This document shows, piece after piece, positions 9,340-16,636 of a DNA stretch of 64,000 nt; position 1 is the stretch's first letter, and the number at the start of each line of letters is the position of its first letter. The position numbers and the translations under genes were made by a program. Below the pieces are notes generated by a model that was given only the letters and a program-made list of their open reading frames with translations, did no database searches and was not told the origin of the DNA. The DNA comes from Pedobacter kyonggii (lineage in GTDB: Bacteria > Bacteroidota > Bacteroidia > Sphingobacteriales > Sphingobacteriaceae), in NCBI RefSeq assembly GCF_004310665.1, contig NZ_SIXF01000001.1:124001-188000 (forward strand). Reading direction: 5' to 3'.

Positions 9340-9675
9340 AGGAACGTATGGTTTTGGGGGATGAGTGGTTTTTAGTCTGGAGTAAAAGGATGGAAAATGT
9401 AAGATGGATGACGAGACTAGTCCGAAGTCGGGAGTCCGAAGTCCAGAGTCAATTGCGCCAAAGAAATAAAACATGTCTTTGTGTCTTTCCTGCCTTATTG
9501 GTTATAAGATGGATGATGGCTAGCCCGAAGTTGAGAGTCTGAAGTATATTGTGCCAAAGAAACAAACTCAGCTTCGTGCCCTCTGCGTTAATCTTTTAAA
9601 TCTGCGGGACAAATAAATAGTTAAAATGGATTACAAATCCATAGCACTCGGGTCCGGATTGCAAATCTAGACTAA
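9340..9675. repeat. Dispersed intergenic repeat family R1, copy 3 (long, internally repeated)
   Basis: The gap between the kinase and an AraC gene holds repeated words: GAAGTCGGGAGTCCGAAGTC and later GAAGTTGAGAGTCTGAAGT, two copies of GCCAAAGAAA, ATCTGCGGGACAAATAAAT, and two ATTACAAATC/ATTGCAAATC near-palindromes. These are shared with 3490-3602 and 5581-5757. A reading frame of 64 codons inside it shows no protein character. No gene is seen here. Confidence 0.6.
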
Positions 9676-9690
9676 CAATAGACGAAAACA

Positions 9691-10581
9691 TCAATTCAGC
9701 AACTGCTTTTTAAAGGTATTCGGGCTAATACCAACCTCTTTTTTAAATAAACGCGAGAAATAAGAAAGATTCTCAAATCCCAATGCATAAGCAATCTCTG
9801 AAACCGACCTATCTTCACCCATCAAACGGTTTTTTGCTTCACTTATCAGGTAAATATGGATATGTTCTAAAGCCGTTTTTCCACTTTCCTGTTTTAAAAC
9901 ATCTGTTAAATAACCTGCCGAAATGTTTAAACGCGCTGCCATATCATGCACGGATGGCAAACCTTTAGTAGCTAATAATCCATTAGCAACGTATTTATTA
10001 ATCTCTTCATTAAACCTGGTTACTGTTTTGCCCGAAATTTCTGTGCGGTTAAGAAATTGCCTTTTGTAAAAACGTTGACTGTACTTAAGCAAAGTATCTA
10101 TATTGGCCAAAATCAATTCGCGACTATATTCATCCTGGTTGTTTCGATATTCGGTTTCTATTTTATGATACAACTCCCATACTGTGCTTTCTTCACTGGG
10201 CGAGAGATGCAGCGCTTCGTTGGTTTCGTAATCGAAGTAGTGGTATTTTTTGATGGTATCATGCAACATATGTCCATTCAAAAAATCTTCGTGAATAAAA
10301 ATCAAAAAACCATCCTCCTCCATCTCTAAGTTTTTCATTTCGATTACCTGATGAGGTTTAAAGAACATCATCGAACCACTCTCGTGGTCGTATTTTGTAC
10401 GTCCGTAAAGGATTTGTCCCGCAATAATCTTTTTAAAACCGATCATATAAAAATCACTGGTAAACTCCCGGTCGCCCATGGTACACCTGTGGTCGCATTT
10501 GTAAATGCTAAACAATGGGTTCTCTGGCGGCGGAAATGTGTTTTCTCTGTGTAATTCGGCCAAATTTTTATAGTGTTTCAT
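9691..10581 (-). CDS. AraC family transcriptional regulator
   Basis: A 296-residue protein with an N-terminal sensing half (ILYGRTKYDHESGSMMFFKPHQ) and a well-preserved C-terminal AraC domain. The helix-turn-helix segments are near MAARLNISAGYLTDVLKQES and VSEIAYALGFENLSYFSRLF, ending KKEVGISPNTFKKQ. It follows the short-chain dehydrogenase gene in the same direction with a 75-bp gap, so the two may be co-transcribed and it may control that enzyme. The effector is unknown. Confidence 0.85.
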   Translation of the reverse strand: MKHYKNLAELHRENTFPPPENPLFSIYKCDHRCTMGDREFTSDFYMIGFKKIIAGQILYGRTKYDHESGSMMFFKPHQVIEMKNLEMEEDGFLIFIHEDFLNGHMLHDTIKKYHYFDYETNEALHLSPSEESTVWELYHKIETEYRNNQDEYSRELILANIDTLLKYSQRFYKRQFLNRTEISGKTVTRFNEEINKYVANGLLATKGLPSVHDMAARLNISAGYLTDVLKQESGKTALEHIHIYLISEAKNRLMGEDRSVSEIAYALGFENLSYFSRLFKKEVGISPNTFKKQLLN

Positions 10582-10656
10582 CCCTTTAAATAGTAATTAA
10601 CTACAAGCTACACAATTACCCCGTACAGCTTGTAGTTAAAGGTTTTAAATGATTTA

Positions 10657-11475
10657 TTAATGACCGTGCGCATTGGCCGCTACTTCAGCCCATTCGTCAA
10701 ATTCAGCCAAACGTTCTGCATAAACCTGTTTAACACCTGGTAGAGCCACTTTGCCCAACAAGAAGTGTAAAGGAGGTTTAGGACTGTCGATCAATGCCAA
10801 TACAGCTGGTACCGTTGCTTCTGGTTTGCCCCAACTATTGGGTGTTGAAGCATCAAAAAATGCTTTTTTAACTGGAGCATATACTTCTAGCGGCTCTGTT
10901 TGGAAAGCTGAAGCACCCGACCAATCGGTAGAAAAACCATTTGGTTCGATTAAACTTACATTAATTCCAAAACCTTTTACCTCCTGAGCTAGCGTTTCGC
11001 TTAAGCCATTTACTGCGTATTTAGATGCGTTATATAGTCCCAGTACAGGTAAACTTACTAAACCAAGGAAACTTGATACCTGAATAATATGTCCGGCTTG
11101 TTGTTCGCGCATTACCGGAACAACCGCCTGGGTTACCCACAGCAATCCAAAAAAGTTTGTTTCCATTTGTGCACGGGCCTGTTGTTCGGTGGTTTCTTCT
11201 ATCGCACCGAATAAACCAAATCCAGCATTATTGATCAATACATCAATGCGGCTAAAATGCTGCTTAGCTTTTTCAACTACGGCAAAACAGGCATCTCTAT
11301 CGTTTACATCCAATTGAAGCGGAAACACGGCATCGCCATAAGCTTCTACCAGATCATTTAAATCTGCTGTATTTCTTGCAGTTGCAGCTACTTTATCACC
11401 ACGCTCTAAAAGGGCCTTAGCCCAGATTTTACCAAAGCCACGTGAAGCACCGGTAATTAAAATTATTTTCGACAT
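10657..11475 (-). CDS. Short-chain dehydrogenase/reductase (classical SDR)
   Basis: A 272-residue NAD(P)(H)-dependent oxidoreductase with the cofactor motif TGASRGFG near the N-terminus, the structural NNAGFG motif, and the catalytic Ser (VSSFLG) and YNASK motifs. The length and motifs fit the classical SDR group often annotated as SDR family oxidoreductase. The arginine after the cofactor-binding strand (AATARN) hints at NADP preference, which is an inference. The substrate is unknown. It is upstream of an AraC gene read in the same direction. Confidence 0.88.
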   Translation of the reverse strand: MSKIILITGASRGFGKIWAKALLERGDKVAATARNTADLNDLVEAYGDAVFPLQLDVNDRDACFAVVEKAKQHFSRIDVLINNAGFGLFGAIEETTEQQARAQMETNFFGLLWVTQAVVPVMREQQAGHIIQVSSFLGLVSLPVLGLYNASKYAVNGLSETLAQEVKGFGINVSLIEPNGFSTDWSGASAFQTEPLEVYAPVKKAFFDASTPNSWGKPEATVPAVLALIDSPKPPLHFLLGKVALPGVKQVYAERLAEFDEWAEVAANAHGH

Positions 11476-11502
11476 TTTTTTCTTTGTTAAATATTGATAA
11501 CA

Positions 11503-11510
11503 AAGGTATT
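11503..11510 (-). promoter_or_regulatory. -7 promoter element TACCTTTG of the SDR gene
   Basis: On the minus strand TACCTTTG matches TAnnTTTG and lies about 28 bases before the ATG at 11475. A TTTTG word sits 24 bases further upstream, a little more than the usual spacing. Confidence 0.5.
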
Positions 11511-11665
11511 GGCAAGTGCGGAGAACGATTTATACAAAACACGGGATTAATAGCACATTTTAAGGTTTAGCTAAATTACTTGTACGCATATTTAATAATA
11601 GCCCGAAAAGAACCGTATTGAGGAATTTAGATTATAACAGTTGAGTGGTTAGGTCCCAGGTTTAA

Positions 11666-11800
11666 AAAATCGAAAGTTCGGGTGAAAGATCTGCTGCCGA
11701 CCTTCCAGATAACAACGACGCTTTACTTACTCAATTAACCAAAGGTTCAATTGCAGAGAAAAATGGCTTAAAGAAAGGTGATATTATCAATATGTTGTAG
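11666..11800 (+). pseudogene. Remnant of a PDZ-domain protein
   Basis: An open frame without a start codon reads DNNDALLTQLTKGSIAEKNG and then LKKGDIINML before a stop. The KGSxAEKNGLKKGDII pattern is the ligand-loop end of a PDZ domain. The rest of the 380-bp gap (11476-11857) shows no gene. Probably the relic of a deleted protease or chaperone gene; a chance resemblance is possible because the piece is short. Confidence 0.35.
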
Positions 11801-11857
11801 CGTCTATCGGTATATCTACGTTTTATGAGGAGCAATTAATCTAAAAACCACTCACCT

Positions 11858-12472
11858 ATGAAAAACCTACTTTTTCTTTTTGTAGCCTTTGCACTTGTTT
11901 CATGTAAAAAATCGGAAAGATATGGTCCGCTGAACTTAAAAAACGGACAGGAAGTTGAACTGCTGGTAAGCCCTCGTTATGCTGCAGATAATGATGTGCT
12001 TTTAAAGTTACCTGGCAATGTAGATGCTGGTGCTTCACTATCGGGTTTTGACCAAAGAGAGCCCGGCTATACTTACCGTGTCAAAGCCCGATTCAACCGC
12101 GATAAAGAGCCACTTCAAGACGGGCCTGAATACTACTTTATTTTCGAAAAGATAATTAGCAAAGTGCAGTATAAAGGAACTGAATCTTTCACCGTACAAT
12201 TTATTACCAATTACGCTGTTGGCGGACCAAATATCAGACTAAGCAAAACAGGAAACGATTATTATCTGATTCCAGATAAGTTACAGCTCACTTACGCAGA
12301 CAGTACCATACAGAATGAACTTGAAGAAATTTGGCTAAATGTACAAGAAATCCGTGCAAACTGGCAAAAAGGGCAACGGCCAAAATGGAAGGCCATTAAA
12401 GCAACAGTGGTGCACGATCCGCAGAAGTTTGGGAAGGCTTATTTGGTACAACAGATACAATTCATTGATTAA
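11858..12472 (+). CDS. Lipoprotein, DUF4377-like
   Basis: A 204-residue protein with a lipoprotein signal (MKNLLFLFVAFALVSC, Cys at residue 16). The middle reads FDQREPGYTYRVKARFN followed by YYFIFEKIISK, which resembles the DUF4377 domain (a GYxYxxxV strand followed by a VxVISK strand) found in periplasmic lipoproteins. The final ~90 residues are not recognised. It is probably anchored to the outer or inner membrane. A perfect hairpin terminator follows directly. Confidence 0.6.
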   Translation: MKNLLFLFVAFALVSCKKSERYGPLNLKNGQEVELLVSPRYAADNDVLLKLPGNVDAGASLSGFDQREPGYTYRVKARFNRDKEPLQDGPEYYFIFEKIISKVQYKGTESFTVQFITNYAVGGPNIRLSKTGNDYYLIPDKLQLTYADSTIQNELEEIWLNVQEIRANWQKGQRPKWKAIKATVVHDPQKFGKAYLVQQIQFID

Positions 12473-12481
12473 CAGAAAATA

Positions 12482-12516
12482 CAAAAGGAGAATGTTCGAA
12501 AACCATTCTCCTTTTG
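12482..12516. terminator. Bidirectional rho-independent terminator
   Basis: A perfect 13-bp stem (CAAAAGGAGAATG / CATTCTCCTTTTG) with a 9-base loop lies between the convergent lipoprotein gene and the aldo/keto reductase gene. A-rich and T-rich flanks on both sides allow it to serve both strands. Confidence 0.8.
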
Positions 12517-12542
12517 GTTTTAAGTAAAACCCAAGATTTATA

Positions 12543-13601
12543 TTATCTAGATACTGTATTAAATGATTCCGTTTCGATTAATCCACGGTGCTGCATTTCA
12601 GTCCAAAATTGCAAGGGCAGTTCTTTTGCGGCAAGGGCAACGTTGGTGGCAACTTTCTCAGGCCTTGTGGTATTTAAGGCAATACTTTTCACCCCGGGAA
12701 ACTGGAAAGAGAAATTAAAACAGGCTTCAGCCGGAAGCACATCAAACTCATCACAAACTTTAAAAAATTCGTTCCTCCAATCGAGTAGTGCTTTTCCCGA
12801 TACTGTATCAGGATCAACCTGCTGATAATTGAAAAAATCGCCCCCTGTTAAAAACCCTCCGTTAAACACCGCCGAGTTAATTACCTGTATGTTCTTTTGA
12901 TTTAGCTGTTTTACAAAATCTACCAGTGCTTTAGGATGTGATTTTAAGGTTAAACTATTGGCAATCATCACCCAGTCCAGTGCTATATCTTTTGTGATCA
13001 GTTCGATCACTTTCCAGTCTTTTGCACCTATCCCCACAGAAGACACCAAACCAGCTGACTTTAGCTCTCCTAATGCCCCATAGGCTTCAATAATGTGCTG
13101 ATACCTTTCCTCGTAATCCGATCTGTTATCAGCCGCCAACAGATATTCGTCCGGATCATGTACAGAAACCATTTGGGCATGATAATCGCCTAGCAAATGA
13201 TTACCCTGTTCAAAACATTTCATTATCCCCTCATAACTGATCATCTGTACGGCATCATACCCGATATTTTTCCATATACCTGGTTCAAATGTTGGCTCAG
13301 GAGTCAAAAGTTCTGTTCTATACCAGCCAAGCTTATTGCTGATCACCACATTTTCTTTATTAACATTTAAATCAGCAAGGCATTTCCCTAATGATTCAAG
13401 CGCTAGGCCAGCTCCATATTTACCAGCGGTATCAAAAAATGCAACTGGCTTGGCCGATTTTACACAAGCCTCTACAATAGCCAACTTTACAGAATAATCA
13501 GTGGCCTGATAAAGATTGCCCAAACTGCTTGTTCCAAAAACAACAGCGGGTAGCTCAAGATCAATCTGTTCAGTGTGCATGTGCCCGTTCGGGTTTTTCA
13601 T
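12543..13601 (-). CDS. Aldo/keto reductase, L-fucose / D-threo-aldose 1-dehydrogenase type
   Basis: A 352-residue (alpha/beta)8 aldo/keto reductase. The catalytic set is visible: Asp and Tyr in FFDTAGKYGAGLALESLG, Lys in VVISNKLGW, and His in MVSVHDPDEY. The GxALESLG motif is typical of D-threo-aldose 1-dehydrogenases, which oxidise L-fucose to the lactone. It is the last gene of an operon with a mutarotase (1-bp gap) and an alpha-L-fucosidase, so L-fucose is the likely substrate. Confidence 0.85.
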   Translation of the reverse strand: MKNPNGHMHTEQIDLELPAVVFGTSSLGNLYQATDYSVKLAIVEACVKSAKPVAFFDTAGKYGAGLALESLGKCLADLNVNKENVVISNKLGWYRTELLTPEPTFEPGIWKNIGYDAVQMISYEGIMKCFEQGNHLLGDYHAQMVSVHDPDEYLLAADNRSDYEERYQHIIEAYGALGELKSAGLVSSVGIGAKDWKVIELITKDIALDWVMIANSLTLKSHPKALVDFVKQLNQKNIQVINSAVFNGGFLTGGDFFNYQQVDPDTVSGKALLDWRNEFFKVCDEFDVLPAEACFNFSFQFPGVKSIALNTTRPEKVATNVALAAKELPLQFWTEMQHRGLIETESFNTVSR

Positions 13602-13602
13602 A

Positions 13603-13941
13603 TCACAATTCGTTTAGCTTAAATATATTTTTCATCAGTAGCCACTTTTCTCCAGGCTTTGCCAATGGCAATGCCTGCTGATATTTCCACATCAGTTCTT
13701 CCCACTCTTTCACCTTAGGGTTAGCAACATCCATGGCTGCTTTTTTTTCAAAACTGAAATCATCCTCAGTTTCCATAATCATGAACAAACGGTTTGAAAT
13801 ACGGTATATTTCCATTTCCAAAACCCCCGATTCGATAATACTCCGCTTAATTTCAGGCCAACCATTAAGGTGATAAGCTTCATACTCCGCTATGAGTTTT
13901 GAATCATCAACAAGATCCAGTGCTAAACAATATCTTTTCAT
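13603..13941 (-). CDS. L-rhamnose mutarotase family protein (probable fucose mutarotase)
   Basis: A 112-residue single-domain protein of the RhaM family (about 105-110 residues usual). Family features are the conserved His and WPE (AYHLNGWPEIKRSI) and the EIYRISNRLFMIMETEDDF strand pair. The family interconverts alpha and beta anomers of 6-deoxy sugars. Its position between an alpha-L-fucosidase and an aldose dehydrogenase suggests it supplies the anomer of L-fucose used by the dehydrogenase. Confidence 0.85.
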   Translation of the reverse strand: MKRYCLALDLVDDSKLIAEYEAYHLNGWPEIKRSIIESGVLEMEIYRISNRLFMIMETEDDFSFEKKAAMDVANPKVKEWEELMWKYQQALPLAKPGEKWLLMKNIFKLNEL

Positions 13942-13969
13942 TTTTCACTTTAAATGTGAGCTGCTCTCC

Positions 13970-15487
13970 CTATTTTTTGAATTCTATTTTGAAACCAGTT
14001 ACCAACCAGGCCGGGTAATCTGCAGGTTTGCTAATTACAAGTGCATCATCTTCCTGCACCCACTTTAATTTACTTTTACTGCCCAGCATCGTAACCGAAG
14101 TAATGGGTTTCTCCAGGTATTTCGATTTGCGTCCAAGTAGGGTCATCCTGATGCTTTCATTTGGCACATTTAAACAGAAAGCAAAAAGATTGCCCTCCTT
14201 TGTGGTATACCTGATATCGGTAGATTGATATTCACCAGAATCGGTTAAGCCACCAAAGTGGCCCTTTTTCTGGTTTGATTTAATGGTAGATGGGCCTTCT
14301 CCATATGCTTTCCATGGTCTTGATGCATAAATACCTTCTCCATTCAATTTGGTCCAGTCGCCAATTTCTGTAACAATTTTAACAACATCCGGCTCCAAGT
14401 CTCCCTCTGGAGTCTGTACAACATTGATCAAAAGATTCCCGTTTTTACTTACAATATCGACCAAAAGCTGGGCAATTTCATTTGCACTTTTATATTTCTG
14501 CCCGGTTCTATAATACCAATCTCCTATTGAAGTATCGGTTTGCCATGGAAATGGGCTGATCGAATCCAATACTCCGCGTTCTACATCTTGTGCCCATTTA
14601 CCTTCAGATGGCTCTTTCGGTGTATATACTGCCTCAAGTTTGCCTTTATTTTTGGCCATATCCTGATTGTAGTAGTGCGCAACCATTTTACGCCCTATAT
14701 CTTCAAAAGGAAGTTTACTATCCGAATAAAGCAGGTCGGGGTGATAATTATCTACCAGTTCGTTAACATTTTCCAACCATTGTTTATGCCAGCCCGGATT
14801 ATTGGTCAACCACTCTTTCATGTCGGCCGAATCAGCAGGTAAATGATAAAGATCAGAATATTTCGGATCGTGCCCGTCATAAGCAATCCCTGCAAATTGA
14901 CCTGTTTTGTCTGCACCATGACTTGGCTGAAACCAGTTAAAACTGGCCGCCAGATGCTCCGAAACGCCAAAACGGAGTCCTTCTTTTTTAGCCGCTTTTT
15001 GCCATAAACCCACAACATCTTTTTTTGGCCCCATGTTTACCGAATTCCATTTATGGATTTTGGAGTTCCATAGAAAGAAATTATCATGATGCGAGCCCAT
15101 GGTTACAAAATATTTGGCCCCGGCCTTTTTATATAAGGCCATCAACTGCTCAGGGTTCCATTTCTCTGCTTTCCATAAAGCAATAATATCTTTGTAGCCA
15201 AATTTAGATGGCGTATCATAAGTTGCCACGTGGTACTTATTCTGCGCACTGCCCTGAACATACATATTCTTGGCATACCAATCACCCTGTCTGGGAACTG
15301 CCTGAGGGCCCCAATGCGACCAGATTCCAAACTTGGCATCTCTGAACCAGTCTGGATATTTATACTGCTTTAAGGATTCATCAGTAGGTTTAAAAATCCC
15401 CTGTTCTACTTTATCCGTTTTTTGTTGTGCCTTTAGGTTTAAGCCTAGGGAACACGCCATAAGGCCAACTAATACTATTTTTTTCAT
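13970..15487 (-). CDS. Secreted alpha-L-fucosidase, GH29
   Basis: A 505-residue glycoside hydrolase with a signal peptide (MKKIVLVGLMACSLGLNLKAQ). GH29 landmarks are FGIWSHWGPQAVPRQGDWYA, FVTMGSHHDNFFLWNS and the probable nucleophile Asp in PDLLYSDSKLP. The C-terminal ~120 residues form a beta domain. It releases L-fucose from glycans in the periplasm or outside the cell. It is the first gene of the operon fucosidase-mutarotase-dehydrogenase. No fucose permease or SusC/D is adjacent here. Confidence 0.92.
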   Translation of the reverse strand: MKKIVLVGLMACSLGLNLKAQQKTDKVEQGIFKPTDESLKQYKYPDWFRDAKFGIWSHWGPQAVPRQGDWYAKNMYVQGSAQNKYHVATYDTPSKFGYKDIIALWKAEKWNPEQLMALYKKAGAKYFVTMGSHHDNFFLWNSKIHKWNSVNMGPKKDVVGLWQKAAKKEGLRFGVSEHLAASFNWFQPSHGADKTGQFAGIAYDGHDPKYSDLYHLPADSADMKEWLTNNPGWHKQWLENVNELVDNYHPDLLYSDSKLPFEDIGRKMVAHYYNQDMAKNKGKLEAVYTPKEPSEGKWAQDVERGVLDSISPFPWQTDTSIGDWYYRTGQKYKSANEIAQLLVDIVSKNGNLLINVVQTPEGDLEPDVVKIVTEIGDWTKLNGEGIYASRPWKAYGEGPSTIKSNQKKGHFGGLTDSGEYQSTDIRYTTKEGNLFAFCLNVPNESIRMTLLGRKSKYLEKPITSVTMLGSKSKLKWVQEDDALVISKPADYPAWLVTGFKIEFKK

Positions 15488-15509
15488 CTACCTTATATTT
15501 GGTTTTAAT

Positions 15510-15517
15510 CAAAAATA
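15510..15517 (-). promoter_or_regulatory. -7 promoter element TATTTTTG of the fucose operon
   Basis: TATTTTTG on the minus strand matches TAnnTTTG and lies 22 bases before the fucosidase ATG. The only TTG upstream is about 15 bases away, shorter than usual. Confidence 0.45.
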
Positions 15518-15645
15518 GGCAACTCATCCGCTCAATTCTTGAGATAATTAGACTATTTGTTGTAAAAATCCGACATTTAAGACATAATCAAAAAAGCATT
15601 ATAGAACACCTTTTCCTTGCTGAATGTAGATTATGTACTCAGCCC

Positions 15646-15784
15646 GGTCGATTGATTTATTCTGAAATTGCTATCCAAATCGATCTTGATTCTCTTTCTT
15701 AATTTCGAATCATTTAAGAAACTCATCGGCATATCGCCGAGTACCTATAAAAAACCAATTGTACAGCAGGTTAAGTATGGGTGA
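15646..15784 (+). pseudogene. C-terminal remnant of an AraC-type regulator, frameshifted
   Basis: Two frames that meet near 15698 together read like the end of an AraC domain: GRLIYSEIAIQIDLDSLS, then a stop, and in the next frame NFESFKKLIGISPSTYKK. The order (IYSEIAxxxxxDSLSxF...FKKLIGISPSTYKK) matches the second helix-turn-helix and tail of the family. It lies just upstream of the fucose operon, reading away from it, so it may be a lost regulator. The rest of 15488-16004 shows nothing else. Confidence 0.6.
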
Positions 15785-16004
15785 TTAAAAACCGATGATG
15801 GCATAAAAGCATCACTTTAAAAGATCTCTCCATTTCGTTGCCCTTCAGTCGAGATGGCGACATAGCGCTGCGGTCTTTGCGGTTAAAAAAGATGATATAT
15901 TAGCAATGAAAAAAGTCGCGTTTAACCCCTTAACTTGTCGTTTTTGCACATTAACAGCTGGGTAGCTTTATAATACCTTTGAATAAATAAAATCAGAAAA
16001 CAAT

Positions 16005-16418
16005 ATGGCAACTCAAATTTTTGTGAACCTATCTGTTAGCGACCTTAACAAGTCGGTAGCGTTTTTCACCAAACTTGGTTATACTTTTAACCCACAGTTT
16101 ACCAATGAGAAAGCAACCTGCATGATCATTAGCGATACCATTTATGTAATGCTGCTCACCAAACCCTTTTTCCAAACTTTTACCCAAAAAGAAATCATTG
16201 ATGCCCACAAAGCAATAGAAACCTCCATTGCCTTATCGGCCGACAGTAAAGATGCTGTTAACGAAATGGTAGAAAAAGCTGTAGCGGCTGGTGCCTCAAT
16301 ACCTAATCCGGCTACCGATTATGGCTTTATGTACCAACATAGTTTCGACGATCTTGATGGCCACCATTGGGAATATGTATGGATGGATCCGAATGGAGCA
16401 CCTGAGCACCAGGGATAA
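16005..16418 (+). CDS. VOC family (glyoxalase/bleomycin-resistance fold) protein
   Basis: A 137-residue protein with the paired beta-alpha-beta-beta-beta modules of the vicinal oxygen chelate fold. The first module starts IFVNLSVSDLNKSVAFFTKLGY; the second ends HSFDDLDGHHWEYVWMDP, where His and Glu are usual metal ligands. Short stand-alone members of this type are mostly uncharacterised, so the substrate is unknown. A hairpin terminator follows. Confidence 0.85.
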   Translation: MATQIFVNLSVSDLNKSVAFFTKLGYTFNPQFTNEKATCMIISDTIYVMLLTKPFFQTFTQKEIIDAHKAIETSIALSADSKDAVNEMVEKAVAAGASIPNPATDYGFMYQHSFDDLDGHHWEYVWMDPNGAPEHQG

Positions 16419-16435
16419 TTATATTTAACGTTAAT

Positions 16436-16476
16436 AAAAAGGGTAAGTGACGGATTTTTCGTGCTTGCCCTTTTTT
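16436..16476 (+). terminator. Rho-independent terminator after the VOC gene
   Basis: An imperfect stem (AAAAAGGGTAAGTGACG / CGTGCTTGCCCTTTTTT) with a short loop and a run of six T residues lies 18 bases after the VOC stop codon. Confidence 0.75.
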
Positions 16477-16636
16477 GTTGGGGATTATTCGATATGTGGT
16501 AGGTACCTTAAAGCGAAATAGGGTGACAGCTTAAATGCGGAACGGGCGGCCATTTTGGCCGAAATGTCCAAATACTAACTTTAACCTTTGATCTTACAAG
16601 TATATTTCGCTAATTTCAGAAATCAAAAGATGTTAT

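Noticed and set aside
15499-15702. 67-codon frame upstream of the fucose operon
   Set aside because: Only its last 19 residues resemble a protein family (AraC tail), and the tail continues in another frame. Listed as a frameshifted remnant instead.
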